Source of the DNA: Fictibacillus aquaticus
GTDB taxonomy: Bacteria; Bacillota; Bacilli; Bacillales; Fictibacillaceae
NCBI RefSeq assembly: GCF_002245695.1
Contig: NZ_NOII01000010.1
Coordinates: 1-64,000 of the forward strand
DNA length: 64,000 nucleotides
Direction of reading: 5' to 3'
Shown piece after piece: positions 17,240 to 25,901 of this stretch; within the stretch, counting starts at the first letter, position 1, and each line of letters starts with the position of its first letter. Position numbers and translations under genes: made by a program. Under the pieces are notes generated by a model. That model searched no databases, was not told the DNA's origin, and saw only the letters and a list, made by a program, of their open reading frames with translations.

Positions 17240-18451
17240 TTAGCTCTTGAACCGTTCCTGCAAAAGCTCATTTTCTGCCTGTTTAATCAGTTCCTTCATC
17301 TCTTCTTCCGGAAGTCTATCAAGATATTTTGCAGCCTGCCGATGGTGATACAGATCACCTAATGTTTCCTCAATCCAGCTGCTGTCTTCTAGTGTCTGCT
17401 GCACATCGCTCCAAAATCCTGTGTTTGACTGATTACCGTCTGCATCCGCCGGAAAACAATCATTGATGATCTCATGAACATAAACAAAATCTTCTCCGTT
17501 TTCTTCTTCATTCAATACATCATGCAGTTCCAGCAAAAAAGCCGAGAGACTTAAGAATATAGAGCTTTTTCCTGTTAAAATGACTCTTAGGAGGACTCCC
17601 CTGCTTTCTTCACGCATTTCTTCTTTAAAAATTAAACATTTGTTTAAAAGATCAGACTCACGATCCACCGTTGACATATCCAGGATTATTTCTTTCCAGA
17701 TAATATCGCAAGTTGGGATAAAGCGGCTTTCCGCCCCGTTCTCATTGAGTGTGACGACATATGCACCTTTTTCTCCTGTCTCGTTTTTATGCCTGCCTTG
17801 AATGTTGCCTGAATAACAGACTGGCGGCTGTAAAGACAGCTCGCTCCGTTTATGTATATGGCCTAAAGCCCAGTAGTCATAATTTTTGCTGATCAGTTCC
17901 TGCAGCAGAAAAGGTGCGTAAGGATCATGTCCCGTGTACCCCGCTGCCTGGCCATGAAGCATGCCGATATGATGCACGTCCCCTGCTTTGACAGGGTATT
18001 GGCTCGTCCGGTTCTCTTCTACAGCCTTCGTTTCATAGCTGAATCCATGAATCAGGGCTGCTGTTACTCCATTCTTAATGAAGGGTACCTGCTGAACGTT
18101 GTTCCCAGCAAAAAAGATAACATTTTCAGGCCAGTCTAGATCTGTCCACTGTCCCCCGAGATGATCATGGTTTCCGTGGGAAACAAAGACGGTAATGCCA
18201 TATTTATTAAGCTTTTCCATTTCTTTATTAAAACGGAATTGTGCTTTAAGGCTTCTCATATCTCCATCAAACACATCCCCGACAATCAGCATAAAATCCA
18301 CTTTTTCCTCAATTGCTGCATCAGTCAGCCTGCTGAATGAGGCGAATGTGCTTTCTTGCAATCTATCAAATATGGATTTAGGCAATCCTTTCAATCCCTT
18401 AAATGGACTGTCCAGATGAAGATCGGCACAGTGAATAAATGTAATCATCAT
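17240..18451 (-). CDS. yhaO: SbcD/Mre11-like metallophosphoesterase YhaO
   Basis: A 403-residue DNA-repair exonuclease-type phosphoesterase. All five metal-binding motifs can be seen: DLHLD near residue 10, GDVFDG, GNHDH, a His in IHGFSYE and GHIHKR. It is the partner of YhaN. I take the second of two tandem ATGs (18451 region) because AAGGA lies at proper distance; an in-frame GTG at 18454 also exists. It heads the minus-strand block yhaO-yhaN-cssR-cssS-MFS-yhaM. Confidence 0.92.
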   Translation of the reverse strand: MMITFIHCADLHLDSPFKGLKGLPKSIFDRLQESTFASFSRLTDAAIEEKVDFMLIVGDVFDGDMRSLKAQFRFNKEMEKLNKYGITVFVSHGNHDHLGGQWTDLDWPENVIFFAGNNVQQVPFIKNGVTAALIHGFSYETKAVEENRTSQYPVKAGDVHHIGMLHGQAAGYTGHDPYAPFLLQELISKNYDYWALGHIHKRSELSLQPPVCYSGNIQGRHKNETGEKGAYVVTLNENGAESRFIPTCDIIWKEIILDMSTVDRESDLLNKCLIFKEEMREESRGVLLRVILTGKSSIFLSLSAFLLELHDVLNEEENGEDFVYVHEIINDCFPADADGNQSNTGFWSDVQQTLEDSSWIEETLGDLYHHRQAAKYLDRLPEEEMKELIKQAENELLQERFKS

Positions 18452-18544
18452 CACACATCCTTTTACCTCTTATTCTCTCATTATTTTACCACTTTAAACG
18501 AATTTTAGAGGAGAAAAACAAACGGATGTTCTATGTATACGACA

Positions 18545-18575
18545 AAAAAACCCTCCATTTAATCTGGAGGGTCTC
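18545..18575 (-). terminator. Terminator of the yhaQP operon
   Basis: On the minus strand ACCCTCCA pairs with TGGAGGGT and is followed by TTTTTTTG, six bases after the yhaP stop. Confidence 0.92.
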
Positions 18576-18580
18576 AATCT

Positions 18581-19846
18581 CTATCCTTCTATTTTCTTCT
18601 CTTCCTTAGACATCAGCAAAGCCTGTTTGATGAGTTTAAGCGATGGGCTTCCTCCGTAAAGAAGTACTCCTCCGCGATAAACTCTTGCTCCGATAGTTGC
18701 AAAAATGGATATTGACGCGAGAAGGATACCAAAGCTCAGAAGTATCTCCCAGAAAGGAAGATCCGTCATTCCGACTCTCAGCAGCATGATCATTGGGGTG
18801 AACAATGGAAAATATGAAGCTATTGTAACAACTGCTGATTCTGGATTCTCGCGGCCGTAAATCGCAATCATGAACGCTCCAACTATCACCATAATAAGCG
18901 GGGTTAAGAGGCTGTTCACTTCCTCCACTCGATTAATAAGCGAACCGAGCATTGCAAATAATGTCGCAAACATGAAAAAGCCTAAAAGGAAATATAACGC
19001 TGCGTAAATATATAAAGATAACGGTATAGATCCTAGATTCAATATATCCAGCATGCTGTCTTTCCCGCTTATACTTTCGTTCAACTGTAGAGCCGTGTAT
19101 ACTGAGCCAGCAAAAACGGTTAGCTGTGTAAAGGCTACGAGAACGATGCCGAATATTTTGCCGAACATCTGTTTAACAGGTGACACGCTTGATATCAAGA
19201 TTTCCATGACACGTGATGACTTTTCCGTTGCCACTTCTGTTGCAATCATCGTACCGTACATCATCACAGACATATAGATGAATAAAAGAAGCACATAAAC
19301 GAGCACATACACCTGGTTTGCTTCTTCTTCACTTTTTGCACTTTCAAGCAGCGATACTTTTTCAAAACCGACAGGGGCATACATCTTTTCCACCTCTGCA
19401 GTCGACAAACCGAGCGATTCCACTGAAACCATGTTTTTTACTTGCTGGAGCGCATTTTGGATATCATCAATGCTGCTTTGCTTTGTAACATCTTCTGCTT
19501 TAAAGATACCTTCTGGCAGCCCCTCGCTGCTTTGTTTTATGATAAGGTAACCTTCATGCTTTCCTTTCGAAACGTTTACCTCTGCTGTCTTCTCATCACT
19601 GACAGACACAAGTGTAATGTCTTCTTTTAGAGGTTTTACCTGCTCTTGCAAGAGTGGATAAAATACTCCTGACTCGTCAATAACTCCTATCTTGTCAGGC
19701 ACATCGTTGCCGAACAGTTTAGCGATGTGGTTAATGTTCGCAATAGTAAAAATCAGCACCATCGTTATTGCAGTGGAGATGATAAACGGCTTTGATTTAA
19801 TTTTATTACGATACGTATGCAGCAGAACAATCCAAAACTTACTCAT
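18581..19846 (-). CDS. yhaP: ABC-2 type permease YhaP (NatB-like)
   Basis: About 421 residues: an N-terminal membrane segment near 20-40, a large extracellular domain to about 190, then five to six membrane segments, the architecture of NatB/YhaP exporter permeases (ABC2_membrane_3). The motif IATEVATEKSSRVMEILISSVSP is the conserved cytosolic loop of this family. I start at an ATG at 19846 overlapping the yhaQ stop by eight bases; an upstream in-frame GTG at 19855 is possible. It pairs with YhaQ; the substrate is unknown (Na+ for NatAB). Confidence 0.88.
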   Translation of the reverse strand: MSKFWIVLLHTYRNKIKSKPFIISTAITMVLIFTIANINHIAKLFGNDVPDKIGVIDESGVFYPLLQEQVKPLKEDITLVSVSDEKTAEVNVSKGKHEGYLIIKQSSEGLPEGIFKAEDVTKQSSIDDIQNALQQVKNMVSVESLGLSTAEVEKMYAPVGFEKVSLLESAKSEEEANQVYVLVYVLLLFIYMSVMMYGTMIATEVATEKSSRVMEILISSVSPVKQMFGKIFGIVLVAFTQLTVFAGSVYTALQLNESISGKDSMLDILNLGSIPLSLYIYAALYFLLGFFMFATLFAMLGSLINRVEEVNSLLTPLIMVIVGAFMIAIYGRENPESAVVTIASYFPLFTPMIMLLRVGMTDLPFWEILLSFGILLASISIFATIGARVYRGGVLLYGGSPSLKLIKQALLMSKEEKKIEG

Positions 19847-20735
19847 TAGCTGCACCCACTTTCTCTATGAAAATATCGTGGAGAGAAGGCTCTTCCAGCT
19901 CAAACTTCGTAACGAATCCCTTATTGTATATGTTTTGGAAAATATCATGTGCGACTTCCTCTTTTTCCACCTGAAAACGCATGCCATCTGTAAAGCGGTG
20001 ATGCTTGAGGATGCCGTCTAGCTCGGTTAAATACATAAGGTCAAAATCTGCGTGAACGACAACATTCTTTTTGCCGAACGACCGCTTGATATCTTTCAAA
20101 TGTCCGCTTACAGCCGCTTTGCCTTTATGCATGATGCAAATGTTCTGGCACAGCTCTTCCACATGCTCCATTCTGTGGCTCGAAAAAACGATGGTCATTC
20201 CTTCTTCATTTAGTTCTTTTACGGCTTCTTTTAAAAGATCAACATTTACAGGATCAAGGCCGCTGAATGGTTCATCTAAGATAAGCAGTTCTGGCTTATG
20301 CAGCACCGAAGCAATGAACTGGATTTTCTGCTGATTTCCCTTTGATAGTGATTCGACCTTTTTATTTAAATATTGCTCAGCCTGAAAACGCTTCAGCCAA
20401 GCTTCTGCAGCTTCAAGTATATGAGACTTTTTCATTCCGCGAAGCTGTCCCAGATAAGTCAGCTGTTCTTTCACCGTCAGCTTCGGGTACAAACCTCTTT
20501 CTTCCGGCAGGTATCCTATCGTGTCACTCGTTTTGTACGAAAGCTCCTGCCCATTCCACTTAATCGTTCCTTGACTTGGCGTAAGCAAACCAAGAATCAT
20601 GCGGAACGTAGTGGTTTTACCCGCACCGTTTGCTCCAAGCAAACCAAATATTCCACCTCGCTCCACTTCTAGGTTAAGTGAGTGGACTGCGGTAAACTGT
20701 CCAAAGTTCTTTTTTACATTATGTATGTGCAGCAC
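19839..20735 (-). CDS. yhaQ: ABC transporter ATP-binding protein YhaQ (NatA-like)
   Basis: A 298-residue ATPase with Walker A GANGAGKTT at about 34-42, signature LSKGNQQK, Walker B LLILDEP and H-loop SSHRMEH. The C-terminal extension with EEPSLHDIFIEKV is typical of NatA/DrrA-type exporters. Translation begins at a GTG after AGGGGGGAGA. It is translationally coupled to YhaP. An imperfect dyad lies just upstream of the start. Confidence 0.92.
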   Translation of the reverse strand: MLHIHNVKKNFGQFTAVHSLNLEVERGGIFGLLGANGAGKTTTFRMILGLLTPSQGTIKWNGQELSYKTSDTIGYLPEERGLYPKLTVKEQLTYLGQLRGMKKSHILEAAEAWLKRFQAEQYLNKKVESLSKGNQQKIQFIASVLHKPELLILDEPFSGLDPVNVDLLKEAVKELNEEGMTIVFSSHRMEHVEELCQNICIMHKGKAAVSGHLKDIKRSFGKKNVVVHADFDLMYLTELDGILKHHRFTDGMRFQVEKEEVAHDIFQNIYNKGFVTKFELEEPSLHDIFIEKVGAANE

Positions 20736-20751
20736 GTTATCTCCCCCCTAA

Positions 20752-20781
20752 ATAAAGTGTACTACAGTGATAGTACTTTAT
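20752..20781 (-). promoter_or_regulatory. Dyad (possible operator) upstream of yhaQP
   Basis: ATAAAGTGTACTA faces TAGTACTTTAT across a six-base spacer, only 17 bases before the yhaQ start. Its AGTGTA half-site resembles operators of GntR/YtrA-type repressors of ABC exporters, but no such regulator gene is in the window, so the regulator is unknown. Confidence 0.4.
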
Positions 20782-20889
20782 GGTTATATTTTACAAAAAT
20801 AGGAGCTGTTTTTTAAAAATGGTTCATTAGAAGGAATTATAAAAATCTTATCGAATAACGAAGAAAGAGAGAAAGGAGCGATTGACATC

Positions 20890-21075
20890 ATGTTATCCTA
20901 CACACTTACGGTATATGAAAAAAATGGTGAAAAAATAGCGGACGAAACATTGAAGGCAGCTGACGATAAAGCGGCAAAAAGGCTTGGTGAAGAGCGGTTA
21001 AAAGAGCTTGAGGCAGAAGAAAAAACACATCGCCTGACATCGCCTAAAGGACAGCTACTTCTGTTCCACCGCTAA
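20890..21075 (+). CDS. yhzD: YhzD-like small protein
   Basis: A 61-residue soluble protein, predicted beta-alpha with a charged helix, ending SPKGQLLLFHR. This matches the YhzD family of short Bacillus proteins of unknown function, which are found in the same genomic region in B. subtilis. GGAG precedes the ATG by about ten bases. It is followed closely by an acetyltransferase gene in the same direction (about 20 bases), suggesting an operon. Confidence 0.78.
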   Translation: MLSYTLTVYEKNGEKIADETLKAADDKAAKRLGEERLKELEAEEKTHRLTSPKGQLLLFHR

Positions 21076-21096
21076 TAAACCTGCGGGGTGAAGATG

Positions 21097-21531
21097 ATGA
21101 GCAACTGTTATATCCGCAAAGCTGTTATGGAAGACAGCGGTGACCTTGCCTATCTTATGGGAGAGCTTGGCTATCCTACTATGCAGGAAGAGATGGAAGA
21201 AAGGCTTTCTCTTCTTCTGAACGACAGCAGCTACGCTTGCTTCGTTTCTTGCTATGAAGAGCGCATAACCGGAATGATCGGTCTGACTAAAGGTATGTAT
21301 TTTGAAAAGAATGGGACATATGCCCGGATTACAGCACTCGTTGTCAGCGAAGAATTCCGCGGCAACGGCTTTGGCAAATCACTCGTTCTGCATGGCGAAG
21401 AGTGGGCGAAAGAACAGGGCTGTACAGCTATTTTGCTGAACAGCGGCAAACACCGGACCGACACTCACGACTTTTACCGCAATTTGGATTATGACGATAC
21501 TGGGCTGCGGTTTATAAAAGTGATGATTTAA
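21097..21531 (+). CDS. GNAT family N-acetyltransferase
   Basis: About 144 residues with the GNAT core: the beta4 strand YARITALVVSEEFRGNGFGKSL, where R/Q-x-x-G-x-G/A (here RGNGFG) binds acetyl-CoA, and the C-terminal NSGKHRTDTHDFYRNLDY motif of the aminoglycoside/small-molecule type. The ATG at 21097 (or 21094) follows GGGGTG. It lies just after yhzD. The acetyl acceptor cannot be predicted. Confidence 0.85.
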   Translation: MSNCYIRKAVMEDSGDLAYLMGELGYPTMQEEMEERLSLLLNDSSYACFVSCYEERITGMIGLTKGMYFEKNGTYARITALVVSEEFRGNGFGKSLVLHGEEWAKEQGCTAILLNSGKHRTDTHDFYRNLDYDDTGLRFIKVMI

Positions 21532-21583
21532 ATGAAATACTTGATATGGAAAGATTTGTTGCTATTTAGAAATCAAAGAAGCC

Positions 21584-21717
21584 GTTGATTTCCGTTTCAG
21601 GTGCACGCTTTCCGCAGGGTGGGCGGTGAGCCCTCTTGCCGCAATGCGCCCTAAGAGGTCTCACCTGTCCCACTTATCCTGCTGGAGTCGGCACCTTACA
21701 CTCCAATCAACTTTATC
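21584..21717 (+). repeat. Structured GC-rich repeat, copy D
   Basis: A complete core with central stem GGTGAG-CCCTCTT paired with AAGAGG-TCTCACC and apical CGC-AAT-GCG. The left flank TTGTTGCTATTTAGAAATC matches copies E, G and H. It lies in the gene-free stretch 21532-21981, which otherwise holds only two terminator hairpins. Confidence 0.87.
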
Positions 21718-21871
21718 CACGAGGGACAAGATGTCATGAATTGCTTCGTTTAATCTTCTAAAGAAGGCAAAAATTTTCGAGTAATAAAAGCAGGGATATT
21801 GACCGAAAATCTGTTAACCTTTGCGATGACTCTGAACAAGAACATACACTAAGAAAACAGCCAATGAGAAG

Positions 21872-21905
21872 AACCAGGTGAGCAGCATTCCTGGGTCTTT
21901 TTTTG
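21872..21905 (+). terminator. Terminator-like hairpin, plus strand
   Basis: ACCAGG pairs with CCTGGGT and is followed by CTTTTTTTG. It would stop read-through from the yhzD/acetyltransferase direction although it is 340 bases downstream of the last gene. Confidence 0.6.
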
Positions 21906-21910
21906 TATGC

Positions 21911-21950
21911 CAAAAAGAACTCTCTGCATTTTTGCAGAGAGTTCTTTGTT
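21911..21950 (-). terminator. Terminator of the aldehyde dehydrogenase gene
   Basis: AAAGAACTCTCTGCA pairs with TGCAGAGAGTTCTTT; on the minus strand a T run follows. Confidence 0.9.
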
Positions 21951-21981
21951 CCGTCCATTTTATTGACCCCTAATGATGCTT

Positions 21982-23469
21982 TTACTTTAGGTTAACCCAA
22001 ACGCTCTTAACTTCTGTATAGTTATTTAATGCGTAAGAGCCCATTTCACGGCCCATTCCGGACTGCTTATATCCGCCGAATGGAGATGCTGCATCAAACG
22101 CGTTGTAGCAGTTCACCCAAACTGTACCAGCGCGAAGTTTATTAGATACATAGTGAGCTGTCTTCAGGTTCTCTGTCCATAGACCTGCAGCGAGTCCATA
22201 CTCGGAATTGTTCGCACGAGCGATTACTTCATCCAAGTCTTCGAAAGGCATAGCAGCTACGACAGGTCCAAAGATTTCTTCTTTAGCGATCGTCATCTTG
22301 TCGTCTACATCAGCAAAGATTGTCGGCTCTACGAAATAACCCTTCTCGAAAGGAACGCTTCCTCCTGTAAGAAGCTCAGCACCCTCATCGCGGCCTTTCT
22401 GAATGTAGCTGAGTACGCGGTTATGCTGCTCTTCAGAAACGAGCGGCCCCATGTTTGTCTCAGGATCCAGACCAGGTCCCTGCTTGATTTTCTTTGCATG
22501 TGATACGAGATCAGCCACAACATTATCAAACGACTTTTTCTGAATGAAAAGACGCGATCCGGCACAGCATACCTGTCCTTGGTTGAACATGATACCGCTG
22601 AGCGCTCCTGGAATTGCACGGCTCATATCTGCATCAGGAAGGATGATGTTAGGTGACTTTCCGCCAAGCTCAAGTGTTACACGCTTAAGCGTGTGAGAAG
22701 CATTTCTCATGATAAGCTTTCCAACATCAGTAGATCCAGTGAACGCGATCTTGTCGACATCCTGATGGTCAACAAGTGCTGCTCCTGTTTCGCCTGCTCC
22801 AGTTACAACGTTCAGGACACCTTCCGGGAATCCTGCTTCATGTGCAAGCTGTGCAAGATACAGCGCAGAAAGAGGCGTCTGTTCTGCCGGCTTCAAGACA
22901 ACTGTACATCCAGTTGCAAGAGCTGCTCCAAGCTTCCATGCTGCCATTAGAAGCGGGAAGTTCCAAGGGATGATCTGCCCTACAACCCCTACTGCTTCGT
23001 GGCGAGTATAGTTAAAGAAGCTTCCTGCTACAGGAATTGTCTGTCCGACAATTTTTGTGGACCATCCTGCATAGTAGCGGAAATGCTCGATTGCAAGCGG
23101 AACATCCGCGTTCATCGTTTCACCGATCGGCTTTCCGTTGTCGAGTGTGTCGAGCTGTGCAAGCTCTTCTTTATTTTGCTCCATTAAGTCAGCTAATTTG
23201 TAAATAAGGTGGCTTCGTTTGGAGGCTGGCATCTTTGACCAGTATCCAGTGTCGAATGCAGCACGTGCCGCTTTTACTGCACGGTCGATATCTTCTTTTC
23301 CGCCTTCGGATACTAGTGCAAGCACTTCGCCTGTTGAAGGATTAAGTGTTTCAAATGTTTTGCCTGATGCCGCGTTTACCCACTCACCATTAATGAAGAG
23401 CTTTTTTGTTCCGTTTAGAAACTCGGCCACTTTCGGCTTTAGTTGAAGACTTACTGCTGTGTTTTCCAT
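21982..23469 (-). CDS. NAD+-dependent aldehyde dehydrogenase (DhaS-type)
   Basis: A 495-residue cytosolic ALDH of the ALDH1/2-like class. The catalytic Cys is in NQGQVCCAGSR (Cys 301 by alignment with ALDH2) and the general-base Glu in LELGGKS (Glu 267); the NAD-binding PWNFP and FTGSTDVGK motifs are intact. Length is full for the family. The ATG follows GGGAGGA. A possible promoter TTTTCA - 17 bases - TATTAC lies about 30-60 bases upstream. The nearest B. subtilis relatives by impression are DhaS and AldX/AldY-type enzymes; the aldehyde is unknown. Confidence 0.92.
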   Translation of the reverse strand: MENTAVSLQLKPKVAEFLNGTKKLFINGEWVNAASGKTFETLNPSTGEVLALVSEGGKEDIDRAVKAARAAFDTGYWSKMPASKRSHLIYKLADLMEQNKEELAQLDTLDNGKPIGETMNADVPLAIEHFRYYAGWSTKIVGQTIPVAGSFFNYTRHEAVGVVGQIIPWNFPLLMAAWKLGAALATGCTVVLKPAEQTPLSALYLAQLAHEAGFPEGVLNVVTGAGETGAALVDHQDVDKIAFTGSTDVGKLIMRNASHTLKRVTLELGGKSPNIILPDADMSRAIPGALSGIMFNQGQVCCAGSRLFIQKKSFDNVVADLVSHAKKIKQGPGLDPETNMGPLVSEEQHNRVLSYIQKGRDEGAELLTGGSVPFEKGYFVEPTIFADVDDKMTIAKEEIFGPVVAAMPFEDLDEVIARANNSEYGLAAGLWTENLKTAHYVSNKLRAGTVWVNCYNAFDAASPFGGYKQSGMGREMGSYALNNYTEVKSVWVNLK

Positions 23470-23630
23470 TTGAATCCTCCCTTAAATAAATAGTGTTTCT
23501 TTCGGTAATAGGATTCGACAGCATTTATGAAAACCCTTTCATTTTGATGTTTTTTAACATAATTGTAATCTTTGCGGCATTTTTTTACATAAAAAGCTGT
23601 TTGCGAAAAATTTCCAGCTGATAAGAAGCT

Positions 23631-23647
23631 GTTGTTTCCGTTTCAGG
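23631..23647 (+). repeat. Short remnant of the GC-rich repeat
   Basis: GTTGTTTCCGTTTCAGG matches the first 17 bases of the repeat core (compare GTTGATTTCCGTTTCAGG in copy D) and then the similarity ends, immediately downstream of the acetyltransferase stop. It looks like a truncated ninth copy. Confidence 0.55.
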
Positions 23648-23662
23648 ATTAAGAAAACAGCG

Positions 23663-24172
23663 TTATAAAAAGCGAACCATCAAATATTCATCTATGTACC
23701 TGTCTCCAGATTTCAATGCGTTCTTTTCTGTACCGTAAATTTCAAATCCCGCATTTTTATAAAGTCTGACCGCCGGCTCATTTTCTATTGCCACCGCCAG
23801 CTGCAGCTGCTCGATTTCTCCGCTCTCTTTCGCCTGATCTAGGGTATAAACCAGCAGTTTTTTTGCGATCCCTTTTCCGTGATACTGATCACCTACATAA
23901 ACAGCGACTAGCGTTGCTTTATGCTTAATCTTTTCCCTTGTTTCCCCCATGACGCCCATCATGCCGACAAGTTTACCTTCTATAAAAGCGCCTGTCAGAA
24001 ATTGAACGTTATTATGATTCCGGAACCGTTCTCTATGTTCATCTTCCGTCAATTTTAACTGATCCTCTTTTGTTGTAAGATACGCATCCGGATACTTTTC
24101 CAGCGCTTCTAGCCGTAAAGCTTGTACCTCTGGAACATCGTTTTCCGTCAGTTTTCGAAATGATTGGCTCAT
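23663..24172 (-). CDS. GNAT family N-acetyltransferase
   Basis: A 169-residue acetyltransferase: VAVYVGDQYHGKGIAKKLL carries the acetyl-CoA pyrophosphate loop (Q/R-x-x-G-x-G/A as YHGKGIA), and the C-terminal IENEPAVRLYKNAGFEIYGTE motif is typical of RimI/YjcK-like GNATs. The ATG follows GGGAGGGAG. It is monocistronic, flanked by the aldehyde dehydrogenase upstream region and the repeat cluster. The substrate is not predictable. Confidence 0.88.
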   Translation of the reverse strand: MSQSFRKLTENDVPEVQALRLEALEKYPDAYLTTKEDQLKLTEDEHRERFRNHNNVQFLTGAFIEGKLVGMMGVMGETREKIKHKATLVAVYVGDQYHGKGIAKKLLVYTLDQAKESGEIEQLQLAVAIENEPAVRLYKNAGFEIYGTEKNALKSGDRYIDEYLMVRFL

Positions 24173-24291
24173 AAAAAAATGGCTCCCTCCCTGAAATAGT
24201 ACTCCCTATTTTATCCAATAAATACAAAAGAAAAAAGCCCTCTGATTTGTTGCTTTGTTGCTTTGTTGCTATTAAAGAAATCAGAGAAGAG

Positions 24292-24420
24292 GTTGATCTG
24301 CGTTTCAGGCGCACGCTTTCCGCGGGGCAGGCGGTGAGCCACTCGCCGCTACGCGCCATTGAGTATCTCACCTGACCGCTTGTCCCGCAGGAGTCGGCAC
24401 CTTACACTCCGATCAACCTA
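24292..24420 (+). repeat. Structured GC-rich repeat, copy E
   Basis: A complete core with central stem GGTGAG-CC-ACTC paired with GAGT-AT-CTCACC, plus a perfect outer stem GTTGATC/GATCAAC. It is most similar to copies G and H. It is preceded by three tandem TTGCTTTG-type units at about 24248-24270. Its flanks match copy G from GTTGCT to about 24500. Confidence 0.88.
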
Positions 24421-24631
24421 ATCAATGATGGATTCCAGATGATCAAGCGAACATAATGAAGAAATCAGCTATAATAATTACGGAAGAATATACACATTTC
24501 TCGTCGGTAGGAGCTGGATTTTTCAGAGTAAATTCCTTTGACCTTTCCTACAACCAATTGTTCAAAAGCAACAATGCAAACATCTTTTAGAAAAAAGGCG
24601 TGCATTCGAAACTTTTTATGATACAAAAGTA

Positions 24632-24677
24632 AGAGTCAACCGCCTCGACATTACGAGTTGGTTTGACCCTTTTTTGT
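24632..24677 (+). terminator. Terminator-like hairpin between repeat copies E and F
   Basis: GTCAACC and GGTTTGAC can pair, followed by CCTTTTTTG. No plus-strand gene ends nearby, so its role is unclear. Confidence 0.4.
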
Positions 24678-24710
24678 AGTTTGTTTCTATTTAGTTGTAA
24701 GCGAATTTCG

Positions 24711-24842
24711 TTGTGATTGGAGCGGAAGGGTGCGAGACTCCAGCGGGACGAGCGGGAAGGTGAGACCCTTTAGGTCGCGTAGCGGCAAAGGGGCTCACCG
24801 CACGCCCCGCGGAAAGCTCAGCACCCTGGAGCGGAAATCACA
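24711..24842 (-). repeat. Structured GC-rich repeat, copy F (inverted)
   Basis: The element on the minus strand, with stem GGTGAG-ACCCTTT paired with AAAGGGG-CTCACC. It is the most divergent copy at its ends (GTGATTGGAGCGGAAGGGTGCGAG replaces the usual end). With copy E it forms an inverted pair around about 290 bases. The gene-free stretch 24173-24899 contains E, F and the hairpin between them; I see no gene in it. Confidence 0.87.
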
Positions 24843-24899
24843 AGGACCACACTTGTTAGTAAACTTTTTTTAGTGCCATTAATCGAATCTCATTATCAT

Positions 24900-25751
24900 T
24901 TATTTATGAATGATCTGTGACCGCATCTGTTTGCGGAACACTTCTTTAATCATATATGAGACCCCAAGCTGGTCATTGGTTCGGGTGATCCATTTTGCAC
25001 ATTTCTTCACTTCTTCAGGCGCGTTCGCCATTGCTACGCCAAGCCCGGCATATTCAATCATGTCTTTATCATTATATGAATCCCCTATGGCAACTGTTTC
25101 GTGAGGCAAGATGCCGAGTCTTTCGCAAAGCACTTTTAGAGCTGCGCCTTTTGTGACTTTTTGCGCCGTGATCTCAAAATGGCATTTGGATGAAGAAGTA
25201 TATTCATAGTTTGGAAAATGTGTTTTCACATAGTTCTCCGCCGATTTCTTTTCATTTTCATCGAAAAACTGAACATCAATCTTAGGCGGTGAAATATCCT
25301 GTGTAAGTACATGTTCTGCCAGGTTCTCTGTAAATGTCACAGGGTAGAAAAGCGGATCTCCGGTACTCAAAGTCAGCTTGGCGACAAGCTGGCTCTTCTG
25401 TCTCATCTGGTTTCCAACAGCAAAGCGCTCATGCACCATTCTGATATGGCATTCATAGTTTTCCAGAATATCAGCAATTTTGTATGCCTCTTCTGTTTTA
25501 ATGCGTCTTTCGTAGATTGGATCATCCACTGATTGTGCAATAAAACCACCGTTATGGCTGATCAGGTAGCTGTCGAGCTTCAAAGCTTTTGCGATCTTTT
25601 GTGTAGAAGGAAAACTTCTTCCTGAGGCAAGGGTGACGTAAACGCCTTTCCCTTTCACATAATCGATGGCTTCCCGGGTTTCTCTGTCAATGCGAAAGTT
25701 GCTTCGCAATAGGGTCCCATCGATGTCAATCGCAAGCAGTTTATATACCAT
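24900..25751 (-). CDS. yhaX: Cof-type HAD phosphatase, YhaX-like
   Basis: A 283-residue haloacid-dehalogenase phosphatase with a C2 cap. Motif I is AIDIDGTLL (nucleophile Asp near residue 9), motif II TLASGR, motif III Lys in KVTKGAALK and motif IV GDSYNDKDMIEYAG. It resembles B. subtilis YhaX, a sporulation-expressed member. Substrates of this class are sugar phosphates, flavin or pyridoxal phosphates. The ATG follows AGGGGGAGT. A strong symmetric hairpin lies between it and yheA. Confidence 0.85.
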   Translation of the reverse strand: MVYKLLAIDIDGTLLRSNFRIDRETREAIDYVKGKGVYVTLASGRSFPSTQKIAKALKLDSYLISHNGGFIAQSVDDPIYERRIKTEEAYKIADILENYECHIRMVHERFAVGNQMRQKSQLVAKLTLSTGDPLFYPVTFTENLAEHVLTQDISPPKIDVQFFDENEKKSAENYVKTHFPNYEYTSSSKCHFEITAQKVTKGAALKVLCERLGILPHETVAIGDSYNDKDMIEYAGLGVAMANAPEEVKKCAKWITRTNDQLGVSYMIKEVFRKQMRSQIIHK

Positions 25752-25845
25752 GGTACTCCCCCTTTTCTGCTGACACTAGAATGATAGCTACTCTAACTGT
25801 ATGCAGGCTGGGCAGATGGTAGTACCTGAGAGGTTTTAAAGACAG

Positions 25846-25889
25846 AAAGAGCGGGGGTCCGGTACCTGCGTACCGGACCCCCGCTCTTT
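25846..25889. repeat. Perfect 20-bp inverted repeat with GGTAC core
   Basis: Two perfect 20-base arms around a CTGC loop, centred on CCGGTAC/GTACCGG. It stands right after the yheA stop and may terminate it, although no T tract follows. Its core resembles the GGTAC-GTACC palindromes at 27513, 30621, 34552 and 53174. Confidence 0.85.
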
Positions 25890-25901
25890 CTTAAACTTTT
25901 T

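Noticed and set aside
24249-24271. TTGCTTTG tandem units as a CRISPR-like or satellite array
   Set aside because: There are only three short units without spacers; it is a small slippage repeat at the edge of copy E.
24173-24899. Repeat copies E and F as ends of an insertion sequence
   Set aside because: No transposase, no open frame and no visible target duplication lie between them.
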